A stretch of 64,000 nucleotides of DNA from NCBI RefSeq assembly GCF_027913215.1, contig NZ_CP115784.1, forward strand, positions 558,001-622,000. Direction: 5' to 3'. Shown here one piece after another: positions 18,251-28,746 of this stretch. The stretch comes from Paracoccus aerodenitrificans (GTDB lineage Bacteria > Pseudomonadota > Alphaproteobacteria > Rhodobacterales > Rhodobacteraceae). The position numbers and the translations under genes are program-made. Position 1 is the first letter of the stretch. Each line of letters opens with the position of its first letter. Under the pieces are notes generated by a model. The model did no database searches and was not told the DNA's origin. It saw only the letters and a program-made list of their open reading frames with translations.

Positions 18251-18708
18251 CGCAGCTTTGCTTCGATTTCGACAAACTGCCAGTGACGGCTGTGGCTTTA
18301 CCTTCTGCTGAAACTGCTTTGCAGCACAGCGATGGTTTCGGGATTCGTTCGCTCCGGGGCCGGACAGCGTATAACTCCGGTGCCTTGGCAGAGGCCTCGG
18401 TTTGTGACCGTTATTGTCATGAAGGCTATGAGGTTCTGGAAAAGCGATGGCGGGGGAAAGCGGGTGAAATTGATCTGATTTTTCAGAAAGATGGTATCGT
18501 CGTGTTTGTGGAAGTGAAATCCGCAAGGGATTTTGCAAGCGCTGCCGAACGGATCAGCAGACGTCAGATGGACAGGATCTGCCGTGCAGCATGTGAGTTC
18601 TGCGCAACGCTGCCGGATGGGCAGATGACAAATATGCGCATGGATGCCGCAATGGTTGATCGCTTCGGTCGCATCGAGGTCATCCAGAACGCGTTTGGCT
18701 GGCAGTAG
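18247..18708 (+). CDS. yraN: YraN family protein (UPF0102, predicted endonuclease-like fold)
   Basis: This 153-residue protein carries the YraN core GALAEASVCDRY, then KRWRGKAGEIDLIF and VVFVEVKSARD, which form the D-(D/E)xK arrangement of restriction-nuclease-like folds. Its molecular function is not established in general. It overlaps rsmI by 4 bases, consistent with the conserved rsmI-lpoA-yraN cluster. About 35 N-terminal residues precede the domain and are less conserved. Confidence 0.85.
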   Translation: MTQLCFDFDKLPVTAVALPSAETALQHSDGFGIRSLRGRTAYNSGALAEASVCDRYCHEGYEVLEKRWRGKAGEIDLIFQKDGIVVFVEVKSARDFASAAERISRRQMDRICRAACEFCATLPDGQMTNMRMDAAMVDRFGRIEVIQNAFGWQ

Positions 18709-18780
18709 GGCGATCTGCCTGATCGGAGCTTGAACTGCCCTTCGGAACGTCTCACAAGGCGGAAAACGGAGGATAATTCG

Positions 18781-19728
18781 ATGAGCCTTTATGTCGCGCT
18801 GCAGATGGATCCGATCGAGAATATAGTGATTGATGCCGACAGCACGTTCCGCATCGCTCTGGAGGCAGAGGCCCGCGGGCACAGGCTGTTTCAATATACT
18901 GTTGACCGGCTTTCTTATCGGGCAGGCGTGGTATCTGCGAAGGGCCGACCGGTAACATTGCGTCGTGAGCCTGGGAACCATGTTGCATTTGGTGATTGGG
19001 CGACGGTGGCTTTGACCGACTTCGATGTGGTTTGGCTGCGCCAGGATCCGCCTTTCGATATGGGATATATCACCTCGACCCTGCTTCTGGATCGGATTTC
19101 ATCGGATACACTTGTGGTCAATGATCCGTTCTGGGTGCGCAATTGCCCTGAGAAGCTGATGGTGCTCGATTTCCCGGAATTGACGCCTGAGACGCTTATT
19201 ACCCGTGATATTGTGGAGATCAGAGAGTTCCGCGCCCAGCACGGCGATATCATTGTCAAACCGCTTTATGGCAATGGTGGTGCGGGCGTGTTTCATCTGC
19301 GACCAGAGGATCCTAACCTGTCTTCGCTGATGGAGCTTTTTGCTGGGATCAATCGTGAACCTGTGATTGCGCAGCGCTATCTTCCGCAGGTTGTCGACGG
19401 CGATAAGCGGATCATTCTGGTTGATGGCGAGCCGATCGGGGCAATAAACCGGGTGCCTGCGAAGGGCGAAGCGCGTTCGAATATGCATGTGGGCGGGCGT
19501 CCCGAAAAGACTGAGCTGACCTCCCGTGAGCGGGAGATTTGCCAGACGATTGCCCCGGTATTGAAGGAAAAAGGGCTCCTGTTCACCGGAATCGATGTGA
19601 TTGATGGCTGGTTGACGGAGATCAATGTGACCTCTCCGACCGGGCTTCAGGAATTGGAGCGTTTCGATGGTGTTAACGGAGCGGCGCTTATCTGGGATGC
19701 AATAGAACGGCGGCTCAGTGCGCGGTAA
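18781..19728 (+). CDS. gshB: Glutathione synthetase
   Basis: This 315-residue ATP-grasp enzyme joins gamma-glutamylcysteine and glycine. The N-terminus ([20 protein letters not shown]) matches the family start, [14 protein letters not shown] is the ATP-binding loop, and [16 protein letters not shown] is the C-terminal active-site segment. The ATG at 18781 has GGAGG about eight bases upstream. It follows yraN by 72 bases and ends the rsmI-yraN-gshB run. Confidence 0.95.
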   Translation: MSLYVALQMDPIENIVIDADSTFRIALEAEARGHRLFQYTVDRLSYRAGVVSAKGRPVTLRREPGNHVAFGDWATVALTDFDVVWLRQDPPFDMGYITSTLLLDRISSDTLVVNDPFWVRNCPEKLMVLDFPELTPETLITRDIVEIREFRAQHGDIIVKPLYGNGGAGVFHLRPEDPNLSSLMELFAGINREPVIAQRYLPQVVDGDKRIILVDGEPIGAINRVPAKGEARSNMHVGGRPEKTELTSREREICQTIAPVLKEKGLLFTGIDVIDGWLTEINVTSPTGLQELERFDGVNGAALIWDAIERRLSAR

Positions 19729-20019
19729 GTGGCAGTTCGGCAATGCCGTGTCTCAAAACGGCAGATTAAAGAGTTGGGAAGACAAAGTTTTCCTTTGTCG
19801 CCTTGCGATTTGGAGAAATTATTTTGTCTATGCCGGAGCAATATGCTCCACTTTGCGAGGCGATTTGTGCCGTTTTCGATTCGGTTGTCATTCCAGAATA
19901 TTGTTGTTTGGGCCGATCAGGAGGCAAGCCTGCTTCTGGCAAGGTGAAATTTTGCCTCTATTGAACCAGCGGATTGCATTCTGAGGCTCAAATAGAACAT
20001 GTCCGGTGCCTTCCGCAGA
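19729..20019 (+). other. Intergenic region between convergent gshB and comM
   Basis: No gene is supported in these 291 bases; the short open frames here have no recognisable sequence. One perfect 7-bp inverted repeat is present, GAGGCAA (19921-19927) with TTGCCTC (19952-19958), with a 24-base spacer. It could act as a bidirectional terminator, but it is loose and lacks a U-run. Confidence 0.4.
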
Positions 20020-21543
20020 TCACCCGCCTGCGATGAAGGGGATGCGATAGCTGATCGCTTCGGCGATGTGATTGCTTCGGACATTTTCGCTGTCTGCCAG
20101 GTCTGCGATGGTTCGCGCCGTTCGCAGGATACGGTGATACCCGCGAGCGGTCAGGCCCAGTTTTCGGGCTGCGCTGTGGATCAGGTCGCGGCCGTCCTGA
20201 TCGGGCTTTGCGATCTGTTCCAGCAATTGCGGCGGCGTATCGGCGTTGCATAACAAGCCCGCAGAAGGTGCTAGCTGTTCGAACCGGGATGCCTGCCGGG
20301 AGCGGGCAGAGAGGATCCTTGCGGCGATATCGGCGGAATCTTCGCCTGTCGCAGGCATGTCGAGTTCTTCCAATCCGACATTCGGCACCTCGATTCGCAG
20401 GTCGAAACGGTCCATGAGCGGCCCGGATGTTTTTCCCAGATAATCTCCGGCACAGGAGGGTGCGCGGGCGCAGGCCCGCTCCGGGTCGGCAAGATGCCCG
20501 CAGCGGCATGGATTGGCCGCGGCAATCAGCAGGAAACGGCAGGGATACCGGATATGTGCGTTTGCGCGGGCGACGACGACTTCGCCGGTTTCGATCGGTT
20601 GGCGAAGCGTGTCGAGCACCTGGCGGGAAAACTCCGGAAACTCGTCAAGAAACAGGACGCCATGATGCGCCAGGCTGATCTCGCCAGGTTTCGCGCCGCG
20701 ACCTCCGCCGACGATGGCAGCGGTCGATGCGGTATGGTGCGGGTCCCGATATGGGCGATGCCGGGGGATGCCTCCCTCCTTGAGCAGACCGGCAAGTGAG
20801 TGGATCATTGACGTTTCAAGGGCCTCGGCAGGGGTGAGGGGCGGTAAAACAGAGGGCAGCCTTGCGGCCAGCATCGATTTTCCTGCGCCGGGCGGGCCGA
20901 TCATCAGCAGGTGATGGCGTCCCGCCGCAGCGATCTCGATGGCGCGTTTGGCGCGTTCCTGTCCCTTGACGTCTCTCAGGTTATTCGTCGCATCGGGTGG
21001 CGATATCTGCCCGGGCCGAGCGGGTTGAAGGGGCGTGCGCTCGCTCAGGTGGTCGATGATCTGACGCAGATGATTTGCCGCGAAGACCGGAACCGCGCCG
21101 ACCCACGCGGCCTCGGCACCGCATGAGGCCGGACAGATGAGCGAGCGGCCATCTTCAGCCGCCGTCATGGCGGCGGGCAATGCGCCCAGCACAGGTGCCA
21201 CGCGGCCATCAAGCGCCAGTTCTCCGAGAGAGACAACCGACGCAAGCGATTCCGCAGGCAGCATGTCCAGCGCGGCAAGAACGGACAGCGCGATCGGCAG
21301 GTCGAAATGCGAGCCTTCTTTCGGCAGATCCGCAGGGGACAGATTCACCGTGATCTTCTTCGACGGCATGGCGATGGACAGGGCGCCGAAGGCCGAGCGC
21401 ACGCGTTCCCGCGCTTCGGAGACCGCCTTGTCAGGCAGCCCCACGATAGCAAAGGCGGGCAGTCCGGCTGCGACAGAGCATTGAGCCTCGACCAGCCTGC
21501 CTTCGACCCCTTCGAAGGCAACCGTATAGGCGATTGCGACCAT
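20020..21543 (-). CDS. comM: ComM/YifB family Mg-chelatase-like AAA+ ATPase
   Basis: This 507-residue protein has an N-terminal Lon-protease-like fold (AIVGLPDKAVSEARERVRSA and ITVNLSPADLPKEGSHFDL), Walker A GPPGAGKSM, sensor FLDEFPEF, and AAANPCRCG with downstream zinc-type cysteines. In naturally transformable bacteria ComM is a helicase that promotes branch migration during integration of donor DNA. The ATG at 21543 fits the family start. It is divergent from coaBC. Confidence 0.92.
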   Translation of the reverse strand: MVAIAYTVAFEGVEGRLVEAQCSVAAGLPAFAIVGLPDKAVSEARERVRSAFGALSIAMPSKKITVNLSPADLPKEGSHFDLPIALSVLAALDMLPAESLASVVSLGELALDGRVAPVLGALPAAMTAAEDGRSLICPASCGAEAAWVGAVPVFAANHLRQIIDHLSERTPLQPARPGQISPPDATNNLRDVKGQERAKRAIEIAAAGRHHLLMIGPPGAGKSMLAARLPSVLPPLTPAEALETSMIHSLAGLLKEGGIPRHRPYRDPHHTASTAAIVGGGRGAKPGEISLAHHGVLFLDEFPEFSRQVLDTLRQPIETGEVVVARANAHIRYPCRFLLIAAANPCRCGHLADPERACARAPSCAGDYLGKTSGPLMDRFDLRIEVPNVGLEELDMPATGEDSADIAARILSARSRQASRFEQLAPSAGLLCNADTPPQLLEQIAKPDQDGRDLIHSAARKLGLTARGYHRILRTARTIADLADSENVRSNHIAEAISYRIPFIAGG

Positions 21544-21682
21544 GACACCCCCAGCAATTGCCGCGCAGCCTAGGCGGGACGGTTTTAAGGAAGGGTTAAC
21601 CACATCGGAGGGGCGGGCTTTCCTTGCCGTTCGCGCTTGCGTCGCATATCTGCGGAGGAGGCAGCTTTGATGGAGACGCTCA

Positions 21683-22912
21683 ATGCAGGGCAGAACGGTT
21701 CTTCTTGTGATTGGCGGCGGGATCGCGGCCTATAAATCCCTGACCCTGATCCGTGAGCTGAAGCGCGAAGGCTGTCGCGTCGTGCCGGTGCTGACCCGTG
21801 CTGCCGAGGAATTTGTCACGCCTCTGTCCGTTGCGGCTCTGGCCGGGGAAGAGGTGCATCGCGATCTGTTCGATCTGACGCGAGAGGCCCAGATGGGCCA
21901 TATCCAACTGTCTCGTGACGCGGATCTGGTCGTCGTTGTGCCTGCGACGGCGGATCTGATGGCGAAAATGGCCGGGGGACATGCTGACGATCTGGCCTCG
22001 ACATTGCTGATGGCCACCGACAAGCGGGTTCTGGTTGCGCCTGCGATGAATGTGCGTATGTGGACCCATCCCGCGACGCAGCGAAACCTTGCGACGCTGA
22101 AGGCGGACGGTATCCTGACGGTCGGTCCCGATGAGGGCGATATGGCATGCGGGGAATTCGGGCCGGGCCGGGCCGCCGAACCCGAGGCGATTGTAGCAGC
22201 GATCCGGGATGCGCTTGATCCGCAGCGGCCCTCGCCCTTGCTGCTAGGGCCGGAGGTTGCGGCGAGACCGCTTGCCGGGCGTCATGTCATTGTGACCTCT
22301 GGTCCCACACGTGAGCCGATTGATCCGGTGCGTTATATTTCGAACCATTCCTCGGGGGCTCAGGGTACGGCGATTGCGGCAGCTTTGCGCGATCTGGGGG
22401 CAAGGGTCAGCTTCGTGACCGGCCCTGCGACGGTTGCGCCTCCTGACGGGGTCGATGTCATCAGGATCCAGACAGCGGCCGAGATGCGCGATGCCGTTGA
22501 CGCTGCGTTGCCAGCGGATGCGGCGGTGATGGCGGCGGCGGTGGCGGATTGGCGCGTTGCGAATGCCTCTGACCAGAAGATGAAAAAAAGCCGGGATGGC
22601 ATGCCTGTCCTGCAATTTGCCGAGAACCCGGATATTCTGGCATGGGTCAGCGGGCTGGCGGATCGCAGACCGGATCTTGTGGTCGGCTTTGCTGCGGAAA
22701 CCAATGATGTCGTTGCGAATGCCACCGCGAAGCGCTTGCGCAAGGGGTGTGACTGGATCGTCGCGAATGATGTCTCACCCGAAACCGGGACATTTGGCGG
22801 CGAGAGCAACACTGTTACCCTGATCTCGGAAGCGGGCGCGGAAAGCTGGCCGCGCATGGGCAAGGATGAGGTTGCCCGCAAGCTGGCCGGGCGAATCGCG
22901 GAGGCTCTGTAA
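21683..22912 (+). CDS. coaBC: Bifunctional phosphopantothenoylcysteine decarboxylase/synthase CoaBC
   Basis: This 409-residue protein catalyses two steps of coenzyme A synthesis. The N-terminal CoaC flavoprotein domain shows VIGGGIAAYKSLTLIREL and the signature PAMNVRMW near residue 120. The CoaB domain starts around residue 195 with HVIVTSGPTREPIDPVRY and includes KKSRDG. The ATG at 21683 has GGAG about eight bases upstream. It overlaps the start of the cysteine desulfurase gene by one base, so the two are coupled. Confidence 0.95.
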   Translation: MQGRTVLLVIGGGIAAYKSLTLIRELKREGCRVVPVLTRAAEEFVTPLSVAALAGEEVHRDLFDLTREAQMGHIQLSRDADLVVVVPATADLMAKMAGGHADDLASTLLMATDKRVLVAPAMNVRMWTHPATQRNLATLKADGILTVGPDEGDMACGEFGPGRAAEPEAIVAAIRDALDPQRPSPLLLGPEVAARPLAGRHVIVTSGPTREPIDPVRYISNHSSGAQGTAIAAALRDLGARVSFVTGPATVAPPDGVDVIRIQTAAEMRDAVDAALPADAAVMAAAVADWRVANASDQKMKKSRDGMPVLQFAENPDILAWVSGLADRRPDLVVGFAAETNDVVANATAKRLRKGCDWIVANDVSPETGTFGGESNTVTLISEAGAESWPRMGKDEVARKLAGRIAEAL

Positions 22913-23952
22913 TGCGCGATTATCTGGACTGGAATGCGACGACGCCGCTGCGGCCCGAGGCCAAGCAGGCAATGGCCGATGCGATGGAGATCGCCGGTAA
23001 CCCGTCTTCGGTTCATACCGAGGGCAGGGCGGCGAAGATGGCGCTTGAACATGCCCGCGAGCAGGTCGCCACCGCCCTCGGGGCAGAGGGCGCAGATGTG
23101 ATCTTCACCTCGGGCGCAACCGAGGCCGCGGCGATGGTGCTGGCTGGCAAGGGAATGTCCTGCGCGGCGGTGGAACACAGCGCGGTCAAGACATGGTGTG
23201 AGCAGGATCTGGCGGTGGATCGCGACGGGATCGTTTCGGTGCCGGATCCGGTGCGTGCGACGCTGCAACTGGCGAATAACGAAACCGGGGTGGTGCAGGC
23301 CCTTCCGGAAGGGCTGGCATCCTCGGATCTGACGCAGGCTTTCGGCAAGATCCCCTTCGCCTTCAACTGGCTGGGGATCACGGCTGGATTTGTTAGCGCT
23401 CATAAACTGGGCGGGCCGAAGGGCGTCGGTGCTTTGATCGTGAAGAAAGGCACCGATATCGAAGGCGTCATTCGCGGCGGCGGGCAAGAGCAGGGCCGCC
23501 GTGGCGGGACCGAGAACATGATCGGCATCCTTGGCTTTGCCGCCGCCGCCTCTGCCGCGCAGCGCGATCTGGAGGCCGGGCTGTGGGATGAGGTCGCAGC
23601 CCGCCGCGATGCGCTGGAAGCCCGGCTGCTTGCGGCTGCGCCGGGATCTGTCATCGCCGGAAAAGAGACGCGCCGCTTGCCGAATACGACCTGCATTCTT
23701 ACATCAGGCTGGAAGGGTGAAACGCAGGTCATGCAGATGGATCTGGCAGGCTTTGCCATCTCGGCGGGCTCTGCCTGTTCGTCGGGAAAGGTCAGGGCCA
23801 GCGGTACGTTGCAGGCGATGGGTTTTGACGATGCCGCGGCGCAATCCGCGATCCGAATTTCGATAAGCCCGGCTTTGGGTGATGATCAGATGAACCGATT
23901 TGCGGATGCCTGGGAATCCGCGTATGGACGCTGGAGCGACAGGAACGGCTAG
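22912..23952 (+). CDS. Cysteine desulfurase (NifS/IscS-like, short form)
   Basis: This 346-residue PLP enzyme mobilises sulfur from cysteine. The N-terminus [15 protein letters not shown] is typical of class I (NifS/IscS), the PLP lysine is in [11 protein letters not shown], and the persulfide cysteine is in [10 protein letters not shown]. It is shorter than the usual 380-400 residues. It heads the suf cluster directly before sufB and is coupled to coaBC by a one-base overlap. A second, class II desulfurase (sufS) lies at the other end of the cluster. An IscR-type regulator, often found at this position, is absent. Confidence 0.9.
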   Translation: MRDYLDWNATTPLRPEAKQAMADAMEIAGNPSSVHTEGRAAKMALEHAREQVATALGAEGADVIFTSGATEAAAMVLAGKGMSCAAVEHSAVKTWCEQDLAVDRDGIVSVPDPVRATLQLANNETGVVQALPEGLASSDLTQAFGKIPFAFNWLGITAGFVSAHKLGGPKGVGALIVKKGTDIEGVIRGGGQEQGRRGGTENMIGILGFAAAASAAQRDLEAGLWDEVAARRDALEARLLAAAPGSVIAGKETRRLPNTTCILTSGWKGETQVMQMDLAGFAISAGSACSSGKVRASGTLQAMGFDDAAAQSAIRISISPALGDDQMNRFADAWESAYGRWSDRNG

Positions 23953-23981
23953 GTTGCGCCCGGCCCGAGGAAGGACAAAAG

Positions 23982-25505
23982 ATGAACGACACCACCGATC
24001 TTGAGGTGCGCGAAGGCGTTGATCGCGAAACGGTTGAGACCGTCGCGAATATGGGCAGCTATAAATATGGCTGGGATACCGAGATCGAGATGGACTATGC
24101 CCCGAAGGGCCTGTCCGAAGATATCGTGCGCCTGATTTCCGAGAAAAACGGCGAGCCGGAATGGATGACCGAATGGCGTCTGGCCGCCTATCGCCGTTGG
24201 GTCACCATGACCGAGCCGAAATGGGCGATGGTGAACTATCCTGAGATCGATTTTCAGGATCAGTATTATTATGCCCGGCCGAAATCGATGGAGGAAAAGC
24301 CGAAATCGCTGGATGAGGTCGATCCCAAACTGCTGGCGACCTATGAAAAGCTGGGTATTCCTCTGAAAGAGCAGTTGATTCTGGCGGGGGTCGAGCGTGG
24401 CGGCGACGAAACTCCGGCAGATGCGCGGCGCGTTGCCGTCGATGCGGTTTTCGACAGTGTGAGCGTCGGCACGACCTTCAAGGAAGAGTTGAAGAAAGCC
24501 GGTGTGATCTTCTGTTCGATCTCCGAGGCGATCCGCGAATATCCCGATCTGGTGAAGAAATATCTGGGCAGCGTCGTGCCGCCCACCGATAATTTCTATG
24601 CAACGCTGAACAGTGCCGTGTTCTCGGATGGATCGTTTGTCTATATCCCGCCGGGCGTGACCTGCCCGATGGAGTTGTCGACCTATTTCCGTATCAACGC
24701 CGAAAATACCGGCCAGTTCGAGCGGACGCTGATCATCGCGGATAAAGGCTCTTATGTCAGCTATCTGGAAGGCTGCACCGCGCCCAAACGCGATACGGCG
24801 CAGCTTCATGCTGCCGTTGTGGAAATCGTGATCCTCGAAGATGCTGAGGTCAAATATTCCACCGTCCAGAACTGGTTCCCCGGCGATGAAGAAGGCAAGG
24901 GCGGTATTTACAACTTCGTCACCAAGCGGGCCGATTGCCGCGAGGCGCGGGCCAAGGTCATGTGGACTCAGGTCGAGACCGGCAGTGCGGTGACCTGGAA
25001 ATACCCGTCCTGCGTTCTGCGCGGTGAGGAAAGTCAGGGCGAGTTCTATTCTATCGCCATCACCAATAATTACCAGCAGGCCGATACCGGGACCAAGATG
25101 ATCCATCTTGGCAAGAACACCCGCTCGCGCATTGTTTCCAAAGGGATTTCTGCAGGAAAGGCGCAGAACACCTATCGCGGTCTGGTGTCAATGCATCCCC
25201 GTGCGACGAACAGCCGGAATTACACTCAATGCGATTCCCTGCTGATCGGCGATAAATGCGGGGCGCATACCGTGCCTTATATCGAGGTCAAGAACACCTC
25301 TTCGCGGGTTGAGCATGAGGCGACGACTTCGAAGGTGGATGACGACCAGTTGTTCTATTGCCGTCAGCGCGGCATGGACGAGGAAGAAGCCGTCGCCGTG
25401 ATCGTCAACGGTTTCGCCAAGGAGGTGTTGCAGGCTCTGCCGATGGAATTCGCGATGGAGGCGCAGTCTCTCGTGGCGATCTCTCTGGAAGGCTCGGTGG
25501 GGTAA
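23982..25505 (+). CDS. sufB: Fe-S cluster assembly scaffold protein SufB
   Basis: This 507-residue protein is the scaffold subunit of the SufBCD complex, where Fe-S clusters are assembled. Landmarks are [13 protein letters not shown] near the N-terminus, [20 protein letters not shown] in the middle, [10 protein letters not shown], and [28 protein letters not shown] toward the C-terminus, with the conserved cysteine there. AAGGA-type sequence precedes the ATG at 23982. It is followed after 6 bases by an uncharacterised gene, not by sufC as in many bacteria. Confidence 0.96.
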   Translation: MNDTTDLEVREGVDRETVETVANMGSYKYGWDTEIEMDYAPKGLSEDIVRLISEKNGEPEWMTEWRLAAYRRWVTMTEPKWAMVNYPEIDFQDQYYYARPKSMEEKPKSLDEVDPKLLATYEKLGIPLKEQLILAGVERGGDETPADARRVAVDAVFDSVSVGTTFKEELKKAGVIFCSISEAIREYPDLVKKYLGSVVPPTDNFYATLNSAVFSDGSFVYIPPGVTCPMELSTYFRINAENTGQFERTLIIADKGSYVSYLEGCTAPKRDTAQLHAAVVEIVILEDAEVKYSTVQNWFPGDEEGKGGIYNFVTKRADCREARAKVMWTQVETGSAVTWKYPSCVLRGEESQGEFYSIAITNNYQQADTGTKMIHLGKNTRSRIVSKGISAGKAQNTYRGLVSMHPRATNSRNYTQCDSLLIGDKCGAHTVPYIEVKNTSSRVEHEATTSKVDDDQLFYCRQRGMDEEEAVAVIVNGFAKEVLQALPMEFAMEAQSLVAISLEGSVG

Positions 25506-25511
25506 TCTCGG

Positions 25512-26153
25512 ATGAGTGACGTGGTCGCTGCCCAGGCTTCTCTGACACCCTCCGGCGTGGATGGTGAATCCGATGCTGCGTTCGGTCTGACGCTTCCGCC
25601 TGAGGAAGCAGACAAGCTGCGATCGGTGATCCAGCACGGGATGGTCGTGCTGGAATATGGCAGCGGCGGCTCTACTTTCGAAATGCTGCGGCGCGGTGCG
25701 TCGATGGTGTATTCCGTGGAAAGCGATGCCGATTGGGCGAAGCGGATCGATGACAGTCTTGCGGCTGAGTTCCCGCGCGAGTGTTTCAGCGTCATCCATG
25801 CTGATATCGGTCCGACCAAGGGGTGGGGGCATCCTGCCAGCCATGACGGGTTCCGCAATTATCACCTCTATGCGCATTCTGTCTGGGAGCAGGAAGGTTT
25901 CCGCGAGCCCGACCTGATCCTGATCGACGGCCGGTTCCGGGCCTCCTGCTTCGCGACCGCTGCGATGCGCCTGACGCAGTCGGCGACGGTGCTTTTCGAT
26001 GATTACGATGATCGTCCCTATTACCATTGGGTCGAAGAAATCTGTCCGATACAAGAGATGGTCGGGCGCATGGCGGTGTTCCGGCTTGAGCCGATGGAAA
26101 TACCCGGAACTCTGCTGACACGCATTGCGGGATCCTTTGTTGACCACCGCTGA
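25512..26153 (+). CDS. Unknown protein with methyltransferase-like fold, inserted between sufB and sufC
   Basis: I do not recognise a named family for this 213-residue protein. The segment VVLEYGSGGSTFEML followed by VYSVESDADWAKRI resembles motif I and II of SAM-dependent methyltransferases, and PDLILIDGRFRASC resembles the following strand. FDDYDDRPYYHWVEEI is acidic and aromatic. There is no signal peptide or membrane segment. It lies 6 bases after sufB and 21 before sufC, so it is almost surely co-transcribed with the Fe-S genes. Catalytic activity and a role in Fe-S assembly are unproven. Confidence 0.75.
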   Translation: MSDVVAAQASLTPSGVDGESDAAFGLTLPPEEADKLRSVIQHGMVVLEYGSGGSTFEMLRRGASMVYSVESDADWAKRIDDSLAAEFPRECFSVIHADIGPTKGWGHPASHDGFRNYHLYAHSVWEQEGFREPDLILIDGRFRASCFATAAMRLTQSATVLFDDYDDRPYYHWVEEICPIQEMVGRMAVFRLEPMEIPGTLLTRIAGSFVDHR

Positions 26154-26174
26154 AAAACAGGAAACGGAAGAAAT

Positions 26175-26930
26175 ATGCTCAAGATAGAAAACCTCCACGC
26201 CAAACTTGAAGACGAGGACAAGCAGATCCTGAAAGGGGTCTCGCTGGAGGTTCCGGCTGGTGAGGTGCATGCGATCATGGGGCCGAACGGCTCGGGGAAA
26301 TCGACCACCTCTTATGTGCTTTCAGGCCGTGATGGCTATGAGGTCACGGAAGGTAGCGCCACGCTGAATGGTCAGGATCTGTTGGAAATGGAGCCGGAAG
26401 AGCGTGCCGCTGCCGGTCTGTTCCTGGCGTTCCAGTATCCGGTCGAGATCCCGGGCGTCGGCAATATGACCTTCCTGCGCACGGCGCTGAACGCTCAGCG
26501 CAAGCGGCGCGGAGAGGATGAATTGTCGGCTGCGGAGTTCCTCAAGCTGATCCGCGAGAAAGCGAAATCGCTGGATATCGACGCCGAGATGCTGAAGCGG
26601 CCGGTCAATGTCGGGTTCTCGGGCGGTGAAAAGAAGCGCAACGAGATTCTGCAAATGGCTATTCTTGAGCCGCAGATGTGCATTCTCGACGAGACGGATT
26701 CCGGTCTGGATGTGGATGCGATGCGGCTGGTGGCGGATGGCGTGAACGCGCTGCGCTCGCCTGAGCGCGGGTTTCTGGTGATCACCCATTACCAGCGTTT
26801 GCTGGATCACATCCGCCCTGACGTCGTGCATATCATGGCCGATGGCAAGATCGTCAAATCCGGCGGTCCCGATCTGGCTCTGGAAGTCGAGAAGAACGGT
26901 TACGCGGATATCCTGTCGGAGGTGGCCTGA
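26175..26930 (+). CDS. sufC: Fe-S cluster assembly ATPase SufC
   Basis: This 251-residue ABC-type cytosolic ATPase has Walker A GPNGSGKST near residue 38, the SufC-specific signature FSGGEKKRNEI, and Walker B ILDETDSGLD. It binds SufB and SufD and drives conformational change of the scaffold. Its stop overlaps the sufD ATG by one base. Confidence 0.96.
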   Translation: MLKIENLHAKLEDEDKQILKGVSLEVPAGEVHAIMGPNGSGKSTTSYVLSGRDGYEVTEGSATLNGQDLLEMEPEERAAAGLFLAFQYPVEIPGVGNMTFLRTALNAQRKRRGEDELSAAEFLKLIREKAKSLDIDAEMLKRPVNVGFSGGEKKRNEILQMAILEPQMCILDETDSGLDVDAMRLVADGVNALRSPERGFLVITHYQRLLDHIRPDVVHIMADGKIVKSGGPDLALEVEKNGYADILSEVA

Positions 26931-28264
26931 TGGCCGATACAGCAGTCAAGACCAGACAGGTCACACCGGAAATTGCCGGAAGCGGCGATGACCCGGCGCT
27001 GTCCGCGCGGCTGGAGGCTCTGGACCTGCCACAGGGCGGCTTTACTGCCCGTGCACGGCAAGAGGCTCTGGCGCGGCTTCGCAAGATGGGGTTGCCGCGT
27101 TCGCGCGATGAATATTGGCGTTATACCGATCCGGCAGCTTTTAATGCGCCGCGTCCCGACCCCATAGCGATTGCGGGGCAGGGACCGGACGGCCCTCTGT
27201 TTCAGGATCTTGACCGGGTCAAGCTTGTCTTCGTTGACGGGGCGCTTGATCTGGCGGAGTCGGACGATCTGGCGCTGGAAGGGGTAGAAATCGCTTCGCT
27301 GGCTCAGGTCGATGAGGCTGGCGGGGATCACTGGGCAGCGGATCTTTACGGAACGCTCGAAGGCGCCGCGCATGAGCATGTGGCACGCCCGCTCGGGGCG
27401 CTGAACACGGCTGTTGCGCGTGACGGGGCGTTGATCCGGGTCAGCGGCAAGCCTTCAAGACCGCTGCATATGATCCACCGCCGCAAGGACGAAACCGCGG
27501 ATGTCTATTACCACCATGTCATCCGGCTTGAACCGGGCGCAGAGCTGACGCTGCTTGAAACCGGGATGACCGGGGCACGGTCGAATTTCGTGCTTGAGGT
27601 CGATCTGGGCGAGGCTGCGCGGTTCCACCATATCGCGGCCAAACGGGCCGGGCATGAAAAGCTGGGATGGGGTGGGGTTTTCGCCCGTATCGCTGCCGAA
27701 GCGCAGTTCAAATCCTTTGCCTTGTCGGTAAACGGCACGTTGATGCGCCATGAATCTGTGATCGATATCGTCGGAGATGATGCCGTCGCCCATATTGCCG
27801 CTGCGGTTCTGGGCGATGCAAATCGCGGTGATTTCCACCACGACGATACGGTGTTCATCACCCATGACGCCGAGCGCTGTGAATCGCGGCAGGTTTTCAA
27901 GAAGGTGCTGAAGAACGGCGCGAAAGGGATTTTCCAGGGCAAGATCCTTGTCCAGCCCGGCGCTCAGAAAACCGATGGCTATCAGATCAGCCAGGCATTG
28001 CTGCTGGATGAAAACAGCCAGTTTCTCGGGAAGCCCGAACTTGAAATCTACGCCGATGACGTCCAGTGCAGCCACGGCTCGACCACGGGTGCGATTGATG
28101 AGACCGCCTTATTCTATCTGCGTTCCCGTGGTGTACCGAAAGAAAGAGCGATCATCCTGATGGTCCTGTCCTTCCTTGCCGATGCTCTGGCAGAGGTCGA
28201 GGATGAGGGTCTGCGCGAAGAAATCAATGATCGTCTGGATGCATGGCTGACAAGGCACTCGTGA
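26930..28264 (+). CDS. sufD: Fe-S cluster assembly protein SufD
   Basis: This 444-residue paralogue of SufB completes the SufBC2D scaffold. The C-terminal half carries the beta-helix domain with VQCSHGSTTGAIDETALFYLRSRG, which contains the conserved His of SufD, and NRGDFHHDDTVFITH. The N-terminal LPRSRDEYWRYTDPAAF matches the family. It is coupled to sufC and overlaps the next gene. Confidence 0.95.
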   Translation: MADTAVKTRQVTPEIAGSGDDPALSARLEALDLPQGGFTARARQEALARLRKMGLPRSRDEYWRYTDPAAFNAPRPDPIAIAGQGPDGPLFQDLDRVKLVFVDGALDLAESDDLALEGVEIASLAQVDEAGGDHWAADLYGTLEGAAHEHVARPLGALNTAVARDGALIRVSGKPSRPLHMIHRRKDETADVYYHHVIRLEPGAELTLLETGMTGARSNFVLEVDLGEAARFHHIAAKRAGHEKLGWGGVFARIAAEAQFKSFALSVNGTLMRHESVIDIVGDDAVAHIAAAVLGDANRGDFHHDDTVFITHDAERCESRQVFKKVLKNGAKGIFQGKILVQPGAQKTDGYQISQALLLDENSQFLGKPELEIYADDVQCSHGSTTGAIDETALFYLRSRGVPKERAIILMVLSFLADALAEVEDEGLREEINDRLDAWLTRHS

Positions 28265-28746
28265 CAGCGGGCATAGTTCCGCGCATCATTGCGTCCTGGC
28301 GAAGCCCGGGCCGGGTGGTGCGCGAACTGTCTCCGATGGGCGAGGGCGCGATGCTGGCCGTGCTGATGGGCGCGATGCTGGTGTTTCTGATCGCTCAGGC
28401 ACCGGGACATGCGCGTGCGGCTGCACATGATCCCTCGGTTCCCCTTGGCGGACGGATTGCCGGAGCGATTATGGCCGTGATGTTTCTGATGCCGCTTCTG
28501 GCCTATGCGCTGGCGTCGTTTGTCAGCCTGCTGGCATGGTTGACGCCCTGGCGGATTGAGCCTGCCGCGTCCCGTCTGGCGCTGTTCTGGGCACTTCTGG
28601 CAATCGCGCCTGCGATGCTGCTGGCCGGGCTGGCAGAGGGGTTGATCGGGGAAGGTGCGGCATTATCCCTGACCCGGCTTGTTGCAGGTCTGGGATTTCT
28701 GTTTATCTGGGGTGCCGGGATCAGGACGCTGGCGACACGGAAATGA
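28261..28746 (+). CDS. YIP1-family membrane protein (first of a pair)
   Basis: This small membrane protein has about four to five helices and begins TAGIVPRIIASWRSPGRVVREL, a pattern of YIP1-like proteins. The GTG at 28261 overlaps the sufD stop as GTGA, which I prefer; an in-frame ATG at 28243 would give 167 residues but has no Shine-Dalgarno. It overlaps the next YIP1-like gene by 4 bases. YIP1 proteins in bacteria have no established function. The location inside the suf cluster suggests co-expression only. Confidence 0.72.
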   Translation: MTAGIVPRIIASWRSPGRVVRELSPMGEGAMLAVLMGAMLVFLIAQAPGHARAAAHDPSVPLGGRIAGAIMAVMFLMPLLAYALASFVSLLAWLTPWRIEPAASRLALFWALLAIAPAMLLAGLAEGLIGEGAALSLTRLVAGLGFLFIWGAGIRTLATRK

